54,176 bases of DNA from Stutzerimonas stutzeri. GTDB taxonomy: Bacteria > Pseudomonadota > Gammaproteobacteria > Pseudomonadales > Pseudomonadaceae. The translations under genes and the position numbers were made by a program. The stretch covers positions 1-54,176 of the forward strand of contig NZ_JAMOII010000024.1 of NCBI RefSeq assembly GCF_024448985.1. The letters run 5' to 3'. The notes beneath the pieces were generated by a model, which was given only the letters and a program-made list of their open reading frames with translations, made no database searches and was not told where the DNA came from. Shown here one piece after another: positions 25,219-34,062 of the stretch (positions are counted from its first letter, which is position 1; every line of letters begins with the position of its first letter).

Positions 25219-25988
25219 ATGACCGTGGCCACGATTCACCCATTCGCCGAACGCCTGTTGCTATTCTGCAGCATGCTGCTACTGCCTGTTCGCACTCTGC
25301 AAAACTTTACCTACTTCATTGCCAAACGTCGCTCGCGCAGCCAATGGCTGAAATTGAGCTGGGCGGCGGAAGCGAGGCGGCCATTCTCTGGCAGCCGGTC
25401 TGTGCACTGATCGACGAGCAAACCTGCGCGCGCTACGTGGGCGAGATCGCTCTGGATGGAGACATGCCGAAACGCATTCCGCTGTGGGGACCTCATCATC
25501 TCAGCGATAGCGGCTACGCGCGTGCCGCATTGACGACGCTGCTGCGCTGGCATGACAGCGTCGAAAAACGTGACGGAGCATTGTTCACCGACAGCGAAAT
25601 ACGCGATATCTACGCTCAGGTGAGGAGCGTTCAACAACTTCTCGAGAGCTGGCAGCCACGTTCTTTCAACGAATTCCGTTGGGAAGTCCGGCGCAGCAGG
25701 GACATGCGTTTCTATGGCAAAAGCGATCTGGAGCTACGGGCCATCTATGCAGATGCACTCCAGAAAGGCGACCGGCTTCGTAAAGAGCAGGAACAGGCGC
25801 CTTCACGTGCACAGCAGCGGCTGCTGGCCAAAGCCGAGCGTGTCGTGACGCCGCGCAGCGTATTTGGCGAGCATGCGGAGCGGGCGGACGTGGCCGAGCT
25901 GGTTGCGCAATGGCGAGCCCTGAAAGAAAACCAAGCGGCGGAGAAGCTGGCTGGGGTCGGTGTCAAAACCTTACCCAGCTATGCCTAA
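25219..25988 (+). pseudogene. unrecognised cassette protein, membrane N-terminus in a different frame from its C-terminal part
   Basis: The ATG at 25219 lies 3 nt after the previous stop and encodes a basic membrane segment (LLLFCSMLLLPVRTL...AKRRSRSQ) before ending at 25410. The downstream part, from about 25344 (ATG, MAEIELGGGSEAAILW) to 25988, is in the frame one base back. It gives 214 residues rich in charged helices with no motif I know. No ribosome-binding site precedes the inner ATG. The simplest reading is one gene of about 255 residues with a frameshift near 25330-25345; two overlapping genes is the alternative. From 25989 to 26148 I see nothing. Confidence 0.45.
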
Positions 25989-26148
25989 AATCAAATCTCC
26001 CTGACCCGGGTTATGGGACCGTCGGGAACCCATCGTAAGTGGTTCGGTGCATTGCTGACGCAGTGCGCGACCGACCCGCTTGCTTTGGGAATACGCGGCT
26101 TGGTTCAATAGTCCGGCTGCGAAAACTTCGGCGTTCAGTCCCGCGCAG

Positions 26149-27507
26149 TCAGTAGCTCCTCGTCGTCCCACCCTCCAGTTCGCGCATCAGCAACGCGTAC
26201 CGCAGATCTACGCTTTCCGGCACAGGCAGGTAGACGGTGTGCCCATCGCCCGGCGCGACGTCGATGGGTTCGCCGCGCTTGTTTTCCAGCTTCTCCAAGC
26301 GCAGGTTGAGATTGCCCTGCGGCGTCATCAGCTCCAGCCTGTCGCCGACGGCGAAGCGGTTCTTCACTTGCACTTCGGCCATGCCGTTACGACGCCCGCC
26401 GGTCAGTTCGCCGACGAACTGCTGGCGTTCGGAGAGCGAGAAGCCGCGTTCGTAGTTCTGGTATTCGTCATGCACGTGACGGCGTAGGAAGCCTTCGGTG
26501 TAGCCACGGTGAGCGAGGGATTCGAGGGTGTCCATCAGCGACTTATCGAACGGCTTGCCGGCCAGCGCGTCGTCGATGGCCTTGCGGTAGACCTGGGCGG
26601 TGCGCGCCACGTAATAGTGGGATTTGGTACGGCCCTCGATCTTCAGCGAATGCACGCCCGTCCGAGCGAGGCGTTCGACGTGCTGCACGGCGCGCAGGTC
26701 CTTGGAGTTCATGATGTAGGTGCCGTGTTCGTCCTCGCTGACTTCCATGAACTCGCCGGGCCGACTTGAATCCTCCAGCAGGAACAGCTCATCGGTGGGC
26801 TTGCCCACGCCGAGAGTCGGCTCGGCGCGTTGCACGGCAATCGGCTCGTACTGGTGTACCACCTCGCCGAGTTCGTTTTCCTTGGCTTCGTGGGTCTTGT
26901 ATTCCCAGCGGCAGGCATTGGTGCAGGTGCCCTGGTTGGGGTCGCGCTTGTTTATGTAGCCCGACAGCAGGCAGCGGCCGGAATAGGCCATGCACAGCGC
27001 GCCGTGGACGAATACCTCCAGCTCCATATCCGGCACCTGCTGGCGGATCTCCTCGATCTCTTCCAACGACAGTTCGCGCGAAAGGATCACCCGGCTAACG
27101 CCCTGTTGGTGCCAAAACTTCACCGTCGCCCAGTTCACTGCGTTGGCCTGCACCGACAGGTGGATGGTCATCTCCGGAAAATTCTGGCGAACCAGCATGA
27201 TCAGGCCGGGGTCGGACATGATCAGCGCGTCCGGCCCCATCGCCACCACGGGCGCGAGGTCCTTGATGAAGGTCTTCAGCTTGGCGTTGTGCGGCGCGAT
27301 GTTGACCACCACGTAGAACTGCTTGCCCAGCGCATGCGCCTCGTCGATGCCGAGCTTGAGGTTGGCGTGGTCGAACTCGTTGTTGCGCACCCGCAGGCTG
27401 TAGCGCGGCTGCCCCGCATACACCGCGTCGGCGCCGTAGGCGAAGGCGTAGCGCATGGATTTCAGGGTGCCAGCCGGGGACAGCAGTTCAGGGCGCGAGC
27501 GGGCCAT
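26149..27507 (-). CDS. trhP: tRNA 5-hydroxyuridine modification protein TrhP (YegQ-like, peptidase U32 family)
   Basis: A 452-residue U32-family protein strongly resembling E. coli YegQ/TrhP (PELLSPAGTLKSMRYAFAYGA, VVNIAPHNAKLK, ALIMSDPGLI). TrhP takes part in prephenate-dependent formation of 5-hydroxyuridine at position 34 of tRNAs. The cysteine cluster in CMAYSGRCLLSGY...GTCTNACRWEY fits the iron-sulfur ligands of the family. A longer frame begins at 27567, but homology starts at the ATG at 27507 (MARSRPELLSP). The 3' end lies close to the vgrG cassette border, so this gene probably marks the return to core chromosome. Confidence 0.88.
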   Translation of the reverse strand: MARSRPELLSPAGTLKSMRYAFAYGADAVYAGQPRYSLRVRNNEFDHANLKLGIDEAHALGKQFYVVVNIAPHNAKLKTFIKDLAPVVAMGPDALIMSDPGLIMLVRQNFPEMTIHLSVQANAVNWATVKFWHQQGVSRVILSRELSLEEIEEIRQQVPDMELEVFVHGALCMAYSGRCLLSGYINKRDPNQGTCTNACRWEYKTHEAKENELGEVVHQYEPIAVQRAEPTLGVGKPTDELFLLEDSSRPGEFMEVSEDEHGTYIMNSKDLRAVQHVERLARTGVHSLKIEGRTKSHYYVARTAQVYRKAIDDALAGKPFDKSLMDTLESLAHRGYTEGFLRRHVHDEYQNYERGFSLSERQQFVGELTGGRRNGMAEVQVKNRFAVGDRLELMTPQGNLNLRLEKLENKRGEPIDVAPGDGHTVYLPVPESVDLRYALLMRELEGGTTRSY

Positions 27508-27685
27508 GGTGGGGTGACTCTTACCGATAAAACGTGCGGATTCTAAGGATTTGCCCGGTACTTTCACTGAGCCAGATCAAGAACGTGGCGAACTCAGCCG
27601 CCGAACCCCAGTCACTCATAAACAGGGCTTGGTCAACTGTCACACGTTCCGATGCGAGCCAAACCGCCCATATCCGGAGGCTAAC

Positions 27686-28153
27686 GTGAGCGCCAACCTC
27701 GTCGATGCCAAGGGCAGCCTGATCGCAACGATCTTTCTCGGGATCGGCCTGATGGCAGCGGTCGATGAGATCGTCTTTCATCAGATTCTCGCCTGGCACC
27801 ACTTCTTCGATCGCTCGACGCCTGCCATCTCACTGCTGTCCGATGGCCTGTTGCATGCCGCTGAGTTGCTGATGCTGGCGGCCGGTTTCTATCTGTTCGT
27901 CAAGCTCAGCCGCGATCGGGCAGTCTCGCGCGGTCATGCCTGGGCTGGATTGTTCTTTGGTGCGGGCGGCTTCCAACTGTTCGATGGCATCGTCGATCAC
28001 AAGCTGCTGCGTCTGCATCAGGTGCGGTATGTCGAGAACCTCTTGCCCTACGATCTGGCCTGGAACGGCTTTGGCGTAGTCTTAGTGCTGATTGGCGTGA
28101 TGATCTGGCGACGCGCCTGCGCCGGCCGGCCGATGGCTAGGCGGGGCGCCTAG
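27686..28153 (+). CDS. DUF2243 family membrane protein
   Basis: A 155-residue protein with four predicted membrane helices. It carries the family-type stretches VDEIVFHQILAWHH and GFQLFDGIVDHKLLRLHQ, whose paired histidines suggest metal or haem contact. A GTG start at 27686 is chosen because GGAGG precedes it by 5 nt, whereas the open frame upstream lacks family similarity. It is 3 nt before the CtaG-like gene. DUF2243 and CtaG-like genes often travel together; function beyond a likely respiratory link is unknown. Confidence 0.8.
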   Translation: MSANLVDAKGSLIATIFLGIGLMAAVDEIVFHQILAWHHFFDRSTPAISLLSDGLLHAAELLMLAAGFYLFVKLSRDRAVSRGHAWAGLFFGAGGFQLFDGIVDHKLLRLHQVRYVENLLPYDLAWNGFGVVLVLIGVMIWRRACAGRPMARRGA

Positions 28154-28156
28154 CCG

Positions 28157-28966
28157 GTGACCCACGACGCCCATTTACTGACATTGGTGGGTGCCTTCGT
28201 ACTGGTGATGCTGACGCTGAACCTGTGGTTCGCCTACGTGCTCGCAATGTATCGCCAGCGCAGACACCGCAAATTCTGGAGCTGCTGGCGCCTGGTCAGC
28301 TTCACGTTTGGCTGTGTTTTGCTGATCGTTGCACTTTCACCGCCTATGCTCGAGTGGGGGCATACCGATCTGCGCGGGCACATGGCGCAGCACCTGTTAC
28401 TCGGCATGTTCGCGCCCATCGCGCTGATGCTCGGCGCGCCGGGGACCTTGCTGCTGCGCAGCGTGCCGCCCGGAGCCGCGCGGCGCATCATGGCCATTGC
28501 CGGGACCATGCCGGTGCGCTGCCTGACCCATCCCGCGACGGCATTGCTGTTGGATATCGGCGCGCTCTACGTGCTTTATCTCACGCCGCTTTACCGGTTG
28601 AGCTTCAGCGAGCCGCTGTTGCACCTGTGGTTGCATCTGCATTTCGTCCTGGCCGGCTACCTATTCAGCTGGTCGATCGCAGGACCAGACCCGGCGCCAC
28701 ATCGACCAGGCATGCGGGTACGACTGGCGGTGCTGTTCGTCGCCACCGCCGCCCATGCCGTGCTCGGCAAGCTGATGTATGCCTACGGTTTCCCAAGGGA
28801 CGCCGGCCACGACCTGACAGAAATCGAAGCAGCCGCTCAGTTGATGTATTACGGCGGCGACTTCGCAGAGCTACTGCTGGCGCTGGTGTTTTTCGCTGCC
28901 TGGTTTCGGCGATATCGAGTACCCGACGCGGTCAGTAAATGGCAGACGGCAAACCGCCGGACCTAG
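28157..28966 (+). CDS. CtaG-family cytochrome c oxidase assembly protein (caa3-type)
   Basis: A 269-residue protein with about seven membrane helices and family stretches MLEWGHTDLRGHMAQHLLLGM, HLWLHLHFVLAGYLF and AYGFPRD. The conserved His residues are consistent with copper-related oxidase assembly reported for this family. It starts at a GTG 3 nt after DUF2243, so the two form an operon. No oxidase subunit genes are nearby, so the client enzyme is not evident. Confidence 0.85.
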   Translation: MTHDAHLLTLVGAFVLVMLTLNLWFAYVLAMYRQRRHRKFWSCWRLVSFTFGCVLLIVALSPPMLEWGHTDLRGHMAQHLLLGMFAPIALMLGAPGTLLLRSVPPGAARRIMAIAGTMPVRCLTHPATALLLDIGALYVLYLTPLYRLSFSEPLLHLWLHLHFVLAGYLFSWSIAGPDPAPHRPGMRVRLAVLFVATAAHAVLGKLMYAYGFPRDAGHDLTEIEAAAQLMYYGGDFAELLLALVFFAAWFRRYRVPDAVSKWQTANRRT

Positions 28967-29003
28967 CGCAAGCCGGGCCCGGCGGTTCGGTGTAGCGGAG
29001 GGC

Positions 29004-30434
29004 TTACGCCGCGGCGATCACGTCGCCGTGGTTTTCCGGCTCGATCAGCGCTCGGTGCAGGGCGGCGATGGCGGCGTCGTAGTCTTCCTCGTTGACCACG
29101 CACTGCATCTCTACCTGGCGAATCGACTGGTGGATAGCCTGGATGCTGATGCCGGCACCGGCCAGCGCCGCGACGGTCTTGGCCAGGATGCCTTTGACCT
29201 TGAGGTCCGAGCCGATCGCCGAGACGATTGCGACGTTGTGTACGGTCACTTCCGCCGCCGGATAGCGCTCCTCGATGAGGTTGGCTGCGCGATTGATCAG
29301 CTTGCGCGAGCCAGAGGCGTAGTAGGTGATGCTGTTGGCGTCCGAGTCCTTGTTCACCACGTAGAGCTTGAGTTGCTTGAGCAGCTTGGTGATCTCAATG
29401 TCGTAGGCCACGTCACCGAGCATGTCCTGATCGAACACCTCGATGCCGAAGACATCCTTGCGTCCGGCGATGATTTCCACGCAGGGCCGCTCGCTCTTGT
29501 AGTCCTGGCTGATGAGGGTGCCGGCGTGCTGCGGCTCGAAGGCATTCTTGATGCGCAGCTCGATGCCGGCGCGGCGCAGGGTCTTGGCCGCGCGGGGGTG
29601 GATCGCTTCCATGCCGAGGTTCGACAGCTGGTCGGCCACGTCATAGTTGGTGCGGCCGATGGTCACTACCTTGTCGGCGCCTACCAGGTTCGGGTCGGCG
29701 GAAGACAGGTGAAATTCCTTGTGGATGATCGCCTCGCGCGCGCCGGTGGCGGCGGCGATCTGGGCGAAGGTGATTTCGCTGTAGCCGCGATCGAAGGTGT
29801 TCATCAGACCTTCGCTGCAATGGGTGTAGCCGGTGGCGATCACCAGTTCGCGGCTCAGGTCGACGCCTTCGAAGCTCTCGCGCACCATCTCCTCGAAGGG
29901 CAGCGGAGAATCGCGGTGCCAGCCGGTCAGGTCGACCATGCGCCCGTTGATGCCGCGATGCTTGAGTGCCAGCACGGCGTTGAAGGCGCTGTGTGCTTCG
30001 CCCAGCGAGGCGAGCATTTCGCGCACTTTCATCAGGTGTTCGCCGAGTTGGAAGTGACCGTAGGCGCACAGGCGCTGCAGGCTGCTCATACATTCGCGGG
30101 CATCGTCGATGCGCGAGTTGATGAACTGGTCGGCGGCGTGGCGCTCGAAGTCGCCGGGGAACAGCTCAGCGTTTTTGTCCAGCATGCGCTGGCGCACACT
30201 CTGTAGCGCGTCGAGCCAGGCGCCCTCGTTCTGTGCGTCGGCGAAGCGCTGGTAGACGCCAGGCTCGCCGGTTTTCTTGTGTTCCAACAGCAGGTTGGTC
30301 ATGCCGCTGTAGGCCGAGACGACGAAGACCCGCTGGTATAGCTGGGCGCCTTCGCGCTGGCCGATGAAGATATTGTCGAGTAGCTCGTCGAAGCGGCTCA
30401 TGGAGGTGCCGCCGATTTTTTCTACGGTATGCAT
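29004..30434 (-). CDS. ask: ectoine-associated aspartate kinase (Ask_Ect)
   Basis: It phosphorylates L-aspartate, feeding aspartate semialdehyde into ectoine synthesis. The 476-residue protein starts MHTVEKIGGTSM, with the KxGGTS nucleotide/substrate motif at 6-11. It ends in two ACT regulatory domains (about 320-476). I chose the ATG at 30434; the open frame extends to 30530 but the extra codons precede the kinase fold. It is the last gene of ectABCD-ask, 98 nt after ectD. Dedicated Ask_Ect enzymes are thought to be less subject to feedback inhibition by amino acids. Confidence 0.92.
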   Translation of the reverse strand: MHTVEKIGGTSMSRFDELLDNIFIGQREGAQLYQRVFVVSAYSGMTNLLLEHKKTGEPGVYQRFADAQNEGAWLDALQSVRQRMLDKNAELFPGDFERHAADQFINSRIDDARECMSSLQRLCAYGHFQLGEHLMKVREMLASLGEAHSAFNAVLALKHRGINGRMVDLTGWHRDSPLPFEEMVRESFEGVDLSRELVIATGYTHCSEGLMNTFDRGYSEITFAQIAAATGAREAIIHKEFHLSSADPNLVGADKVVTIGRTNYDVADQLSNLGMEAIHPRAAKTLRRAGIELRIKNAFEPQHAGTLISQDYKSERPCVEIIAGRKDVFGIEVFDQDMLGDVAYDIEITKLLKQLKLYVVNKDSDANSITYYASGSRKLINRAANLIEERYPAAEVTVHNVAIVSAIGSDLKVKGILAKTVAALAGAGISIQAIHQSIRQVEMQCVVNEEDYDAAIAALHRALIEPENHGDVIAAA

Positions 30435-30532
30435 CGATTCAACGTCCCGTCTTGGGGTGAATTTCATCCCTGGGCCGCCTTCGGCAGGCCAGCAGAAACC
30501 ATCGCCGCGTAGACGGCGATGGCGTGTCAAAG

Positions 30533-31450
30533 TCAGAGATAGTGTTGAGGCTGGATCTGCAGCGGCGTGAAATCTTCACGCTCGGCAACGAAGCCGGGGC
30601 GTGGTGCGAGCCCGCAGAACGGCGCCTGCGCGGCATTATCCACATGGTTGTAGACATAGAACAGATTGCTGCGCGCACTCGGCGTGATGTTGCTGTTGGA
30701 GCCGTGCATGGTGTTGCAGTCGAAGAACACAACGCTGCCCGCCGGACCGGTGGCGGTGTCGATGCCATGCTGCTCGGCCAGCCGGGTGAGGCTGTCGTGA
30801 TCCGGTACGCCGAACTCCTGCTTGCGCAGGGACTTTTCGTAATGGTTTTCCGGCGTCGCGCCCACGCAGCGGATGAAGTGCTTGTGCGAACCGGGGACCA
30901 GCATCAGCGGGCCGTTGTGCGGCTCGTTATCAGTCAGCAGAATCGAGCAGCTGATCGTGCGCATGCGCGGCAGGCCGTCCTCGACGTGCCAGGTTTCGAA
31001 GTCCGAATGCCAGTAGAACTCCTTGCCGGTGAAGCCGGGTTTAAAGTTCATCCGCGACTGATGCACGTAGATGTCGCCGCCGAGAATGAAGCGGGCAATG
31101 GCGGCGATACGCTCGTCCGCCGCGACGCGGGCGAACAGCGCGTTGTCTTTATGGATGGCGAACACCGAGCGGATCGCGCCGCTGTCGGGTTCCTTGATGG
31201 TCTTGCCGGAGTCGGCGACGGCCGGATCCTGGCGCATGCGCTCGAGCTCTTCGCGAAACACCGCGACTTCCTCGGCGCTGAACAGGTTGGGGATGACCAG
31301 ATAACCGTCACGCGCGAAGCGTTCGATCAGCTCCGGTGCGATGGGAGCGTTGGCCAAGTCGCTGCGGTAGACGACCGGGTCCAGCCGTTCCTGCCAGCTG
31401 GGTTCGTCGTGCTGGCGCGAAGGGTAATGGTCGGCTTGCACGGGATTCAC
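30533..31450 (-). CDS. ectD: ectoine 5-hydroxylase EctD
   Basis: An Fe(II)/2-oxoglutarate dioxygenase converting ectoine to 5-hydroxyectoine. The 305-residue protein has the iron ligands His148 and Asp150 (FYWHSDFETWH) and distal His249 (CNTMHGS). The stretch YVHQSRMNFKPGFTGKEF is the EctD signature region. The GTG at 31450 is chosen because GGAG lies 8 nt upstream; a second GTG four codons on (31438) would give the length usual for stutzeri-group EctD. It is separated from ectC by 242 nt containing a REP-like hairpin pair. Confidence 0.95.
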   Translation of the reverse strand: MNPVQADHYPSRQHDEPSWQERLDPVVYRSDLANAPIAPELIERFARDGYLVIPNLFSAEEVAVFREELERMRQDPAVADSGKTIKEPDSGAIRSVFAIHKDNALFARVAADERIAAIARFILGGDIYVHQSRMNFKPGFTGKEFYWHSDFETWHVEDGLPRMRTISCSILLTDNEPHNGPLMLVPGSHKHFIRCVGATPENHYEKSLRKQEFGVPDHDSLTRLAEQHGIDTATGPAGSVVFFDCNTMHGSNSNITPSARSNLFYVYNHVDNAAQAPFCGLAPRPGFVAEREDFTPLQIQPQHYL

Positions 31451-31560
31451 TTCGCATTCTCCTTTCGGTTGCTCTGACAATGTTCTCTGCGCTTCTGACC
31501 AGCTAGTGGCCATTCGCTGCGGGGCGCGCCACCAAAGCGGTGCGGTGCGCGCTTTTGACT

Positions 31561-31643
31561 TGTGGGAGGGCGGACCTCGGCGCGAAGCTTTGGCTCTATT
31601 GGCAGGCTATCGCCTGCATTCGCCGCGGGGCGCGCCTCCCACA
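31561..31643. repeat. REP-like inverted pair between ectC and ectD
   Basis: tgtgggagg at 31561 and cctcccaca ending at 31643 are inverted arms. They enclose a further hairpin GCAGGC/GCCTGC at 31602-31617. A degenerate half copy (attcgctgcggggcgcgcc) lies at 31512-31530. In the ect transcript this would form a large hairpin between ectC and ectD. Confidence 0.7.
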
Positions 31644-31692
31644 GGTCGGTGTACATCTGCTGCGTTTGCGGGCGGGGTTCCTTCGCTCAAGT

Positions 31693-32091
31693 TCAGGCGA
31701 CGGTTTCAGCCTCTAGCGGATATACGCCGCTGTCGTCATGTACTTCCTTACCGTTGAGCGGCGGGTTGAAGACGCAGGCCATCTTCATGTCCTCACTGCC
31801 GCCGCGCAGCAGGTGTTCGTCGTGCTTGTCGAGGATGTATAGGGTGCCGGCCTCGATCTTGTAGATCTTGCCGTCGGCGACGGTCTCGATCTCGCCGTTG
31901 CCGCTGATGCAATACACCGACTCCAGATGGTTCTGGTAGTGAATGTGCGTCTCGGTGTTGGCGAAGATGGTGGTGATGTGGAAGGAGAAGCCCATCTTGT
32001 CGTCCTTGAGCAGCATGCGCGTGCTGTCCCAGGTTTCGGTGACGATCTTGCGGTTGGACTGCTCACATTCGGCGAGGGTGCGTACGATCAT
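31693..32091 (-). CDS. ectC: L-ectoine synthase EctC
   Basis: It closes the ring of N-gamma-acetyl-2,4-diaminobutyrate to give ectoine. The 132-residue protein is a single cupin ([53 protein letters not shown]), which is the normal EctC length. The ATG at 32091 has GAGG 8-9 nt upstream. It follows ectB after a 98-nt gap with structured RNA potential. Confidence 0.97.
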   Translation of the reverse strand: MIVRTLAECEQSNRKIVTETWDSTRMLLKDDKMGFSFHITTIFANTETHIHYQNHLESVYCISGNGEIETVADGKIYKIEAGTLYILDKHDEHLLRGGSEDMKMACVFNPPLNGKEVHDDSGVYPLEAETVA

Positions 32092-32131
32092 TTTTCAATT
32101 CCTCAAAACGTGTGGGGGCTGTGCGGCAACT

Positions 32132-32172
32132 GTTGCGATCGGTCAGGCAGCATCGCAACGCGCCTGCCTGAC
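32132..32172 (-). promoter_or_regulatory. mutually exclusive hairpins in the ectB-ectC intergenic mRNA
   Basis: On the minus-strand transcript, stem A pairs GTCAGGCAG (32164-32172) with CTGCCTGAC (32142-32150). Stem B pairs GTTGCGAT (32152-32159) with ATCGCAAC (32132-32139). Each stem uses the other's loop, so both cannot form together. There is no T tract, so it is not a simple terminator. Confidence 0.5.
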
Positions 32173-32189
32173 ACTTCTCGTGTTGCGTC

Positions 32190-33464
32190 TTAGCCAGCCT
32201 GCTCGCGGGTCTGGTCGGACATCACGGCGGCGAACGCCTTGTCCAGAATGCTCATGGCCTTGTCGATCTGCTCTTCGCTGATCACAAGCGGGCAGAGGCA
32301 CTTGACCACTTCGCTGTGGGCGCCGCTGGTCTCGATCACCAGACCGTTCTCGAAGGCATGGCGGCAGACCGCGGCGGCGGTGTCGCCATCCGGGCAACTG
32401 ATGCCGATCATCATCCCGCGGCCTTTGACGAACAGGGAATCAGGGCCATAGCGGCGGACGATCTTGTGCATGCCATCGGCGATGCGTTTGCCCTTGGCCT
32501 GAACACTCTTAGCGAATTCGTCGTCCTGCCAGAAATGCTCAAGGGCGGCGGCAGCGGTCACGAATGCATGGTTGTTGCCACGGAACGTGCCGTTGTGCTC
32601 GCCGGGGCTCCACTGGTCCAGCTCCTTGCGCAGCAGGACCATGGCGAACGGCAGTCCGAAGCCCGACAGCGACTTGGAGAGGGTAATCATGTCCGGCTTG
32701 ATGCCCATCTCTTCGAAGCTGAAGAAGCTGCCGGTACGACCGCAACCAGCCTGGATGTCGTCGATGATCAGCAGCATTTCGTGCTTGCGGCAGAGTTTTT
32801 CCAGCTTGCGCACCCACTCGGCGGACGCGGCGTTCAGGCCACCTTCGCCTTGGACCACTTCAACGATCACCGCCGCCGGCTTGTCAATGCCGCTGGATGG
32901 GTCGGCGAGCAGCTTGTCCATCATCGCGATGGTGTTGACCTTATCGCCGAAGTAGTTGGCGTAAGGCATGCGGCTGACGTCGGTCAGCGGAACGCCGGCT
33001 GCGCCACGGTGATGTTTGTTACCGGTCGCCGCCAGGGCGCCGATGCTGCAGCCGTGAAAGCCGTTGGTGAAGCTGATGACGTTGTTGCGACCGGTCACCT
33101 TGCGCGCCAGCTTCAGCGCGGCCTCCACCGCGTTGGTGCCGGTAGGGCCGGTGAACTGCATGACGTAGTCCATACCGCGCGGCTTGAGAATCAGGCGGCT
33201 GAAGGTTTCGAGGAAACGCTCCTTGGCATCGGAGTACATATCCAGACCGTGGGTGATGCCGTCGTCGCTGATGTAGTCGAGCAGCGCCTGCTTGAGCACC
33301 GGATGGTTGTGGCCGTAGTTCAGCGTGCCGGCACCGGCGAGAAAGTCGATATAGGACTTGCCTTCGCGGGTGATGAGTTCAGCGCCACGGGCCTGCTTGA
33401 AAACCACTGGGAAGGAGCGGCAGTAGCTGCGAACGCCAGATTCGTGCAGTTCGAAAGTTTTCAT
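32190..33464 (-). CDS. ectB: diaminobutyrate-2-oxoglutarate transaminase EctB
   Basis: A class III PLP aminotransferase that makes L-2,4-diaminobutyrate from aspartate semialdehyde and glutamate. The 424-residue protein shows the PLP Asp in LLIIDDIQAGCGRTG at about 232-244 and the Schiff-base lysine K264 in TLSKSLSGFG. Its start overlaps the ectA stop by 4 nt (ATGA), so translation is coupled. Confidence 0.96.
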   Translation of the reverse strand: MKTFELHESGVRSYCRSFPVVFKQARGAELITREGKSYIDFLAGAGTLNYGHNHPVLKQALLDYISDDGITHGLDMYSDAKERFLETFSRLILKPRGMDYVMQFTGPTGTNAVEAALKLARKVTGRNNVISFTNGFHGCSIGALAATGNKHHRGAAGVPLTDVSRMPYANYFGDKVNTIAMMDKLLADPSSGIDKPAAVIVEVVQGEGGLNAASAEWVRKLEKLCRKHEMLLIIDDIQAGCGRTGSFFSFEEMGIKPDMITLSKSLSGFGLPFAMVLLRKELDQWSPGEHNGTFRGNNHAFVTAAAALEHFWQDDEFAKSVQAKGKRIADGMHKIVRRYGPDSLFVKGRGMMIGISCPDGDTAAAVCRHAFENGLVIETSGAHSEVVKCLCPLVISEEQIDKAMSILDKAFAAVMSDQTREQAG

Positions 33465-33994
33465 GCGTTTTCCTCGAGTTCTTCTTCTGAATGGGGTGCG
33501 TCGAACGGGCCGGCGCGATAGAGCACTTCGTCTTCGTGCTTGCCGGCAAAATGTTCGGCGCGGGAGAACAGGGTGCGGGTGCTGTAGTCGACGCCAAGTT
33601 TGGCGAAGGCCTTCTTGAACAGCGCCTGCGATGCCCCGTTGTCCGGCGAGATGGTGGTTTCCAGGTTACTGACGCCTTGCTCTCTGGCGACCCGTGCGAT
33701 CAATGCCATCAGCATGCGCAACGCCAGACCCTGGCCGCGCATCGAAGCGTCGACCGCGACTTGCCAAACGAACAACGTGTCCGGGCGGGAAGGAGGGCAG
33801 TAACCGGAAATGAAACCTACCAATTGGCCATCCGCGTTTGTGGCGGCAATGGAGGTGTCGGCGAAATCGGAGCATTGCAGGAGGTTGCAGTACGCCGAAT
33901 TGGTGTCCAGAGGTTGGCAGCGCGCTACCAGCTCATGGAGGGGATAACCGTCGCCGTCGGTTGGGCGACGGAGCGTTACGGTAGGAACACTCAA
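33461..33994 (-). CDS. ectA: L-2,4-diaminobutyric acid acetyltransferase EctA
   Basis: A GNAT-fold enzyme acetylating the gamma-amino group of diaminobutyrate. The 177-residue protein has the acetyl-CoA loop in VDASMRGQGLALRML and the family stretch TTISPDNGASQALFKK. The start is a TTG at 33994 with AAAGG 7 nt upstream. Upstream in-frame codons (ISISNPKGLV) resemble the N-terminus of stutzeri-group EctA but lack a normal start codon before the TAG, so the true start may be slightly earlier. It heads the ect operon. Confidence 0.95.
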   Translation of the reverse strand: MSVPTVTLRRPTDGDGYPLHELVARCQPLDTNSAYCNLLQCSDFADTSIAATNADGQLVGFISGYCPPSRPDTLFVWQVAVDASMRGQGLALRMLMALIARVAREQGVSNLETTISPDNGASQALFKKAFAKLGVDYSTRTLFSRAEHFAGKHEDEVLYRAGPFDAPHSEEELEENA

Positions 33995-34032
33995 AACAAG
34001 ACCTTTGGGGTTGCTGATTGAAATCCTTTTCT

Positions 34033-34062
34033 AGAATAAACACATCGAAAAATTAATCTCAA
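34033..34062 (-). promoter_or_regulatory. probable ectA operon promoter
   Basis: Minus-strand TTGAGA (34057-34062) and TATTCT (34033-34038) are separated by 18 nt in an AT-rich stretch, about 40 nt before the ectA start. It would suit a sigma-70 or sigma-S holoenzyme. Osmotic induction is known for ect genes but not shown by the sequence. Confidence 0.55.

Noticed and set aside
24793-25239. 148-codon minus-strand frame in the vgrG cassette
   Set aside because: It opposes the cassette direction, looks like low-information antisense sequence, and the plus-strand frames read more like protein.
29028-30206. 392-codon open frame antisense to the ectoine aspartokinase
   Set aside because: A shadow frame with no domain; the kinase is complete on the minus strand.
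32316-33521. 401-codon open frame antisense to ectB
   Set aside because: A shadow frame; ectB has all catalytic residues and operon coupling to ectA.
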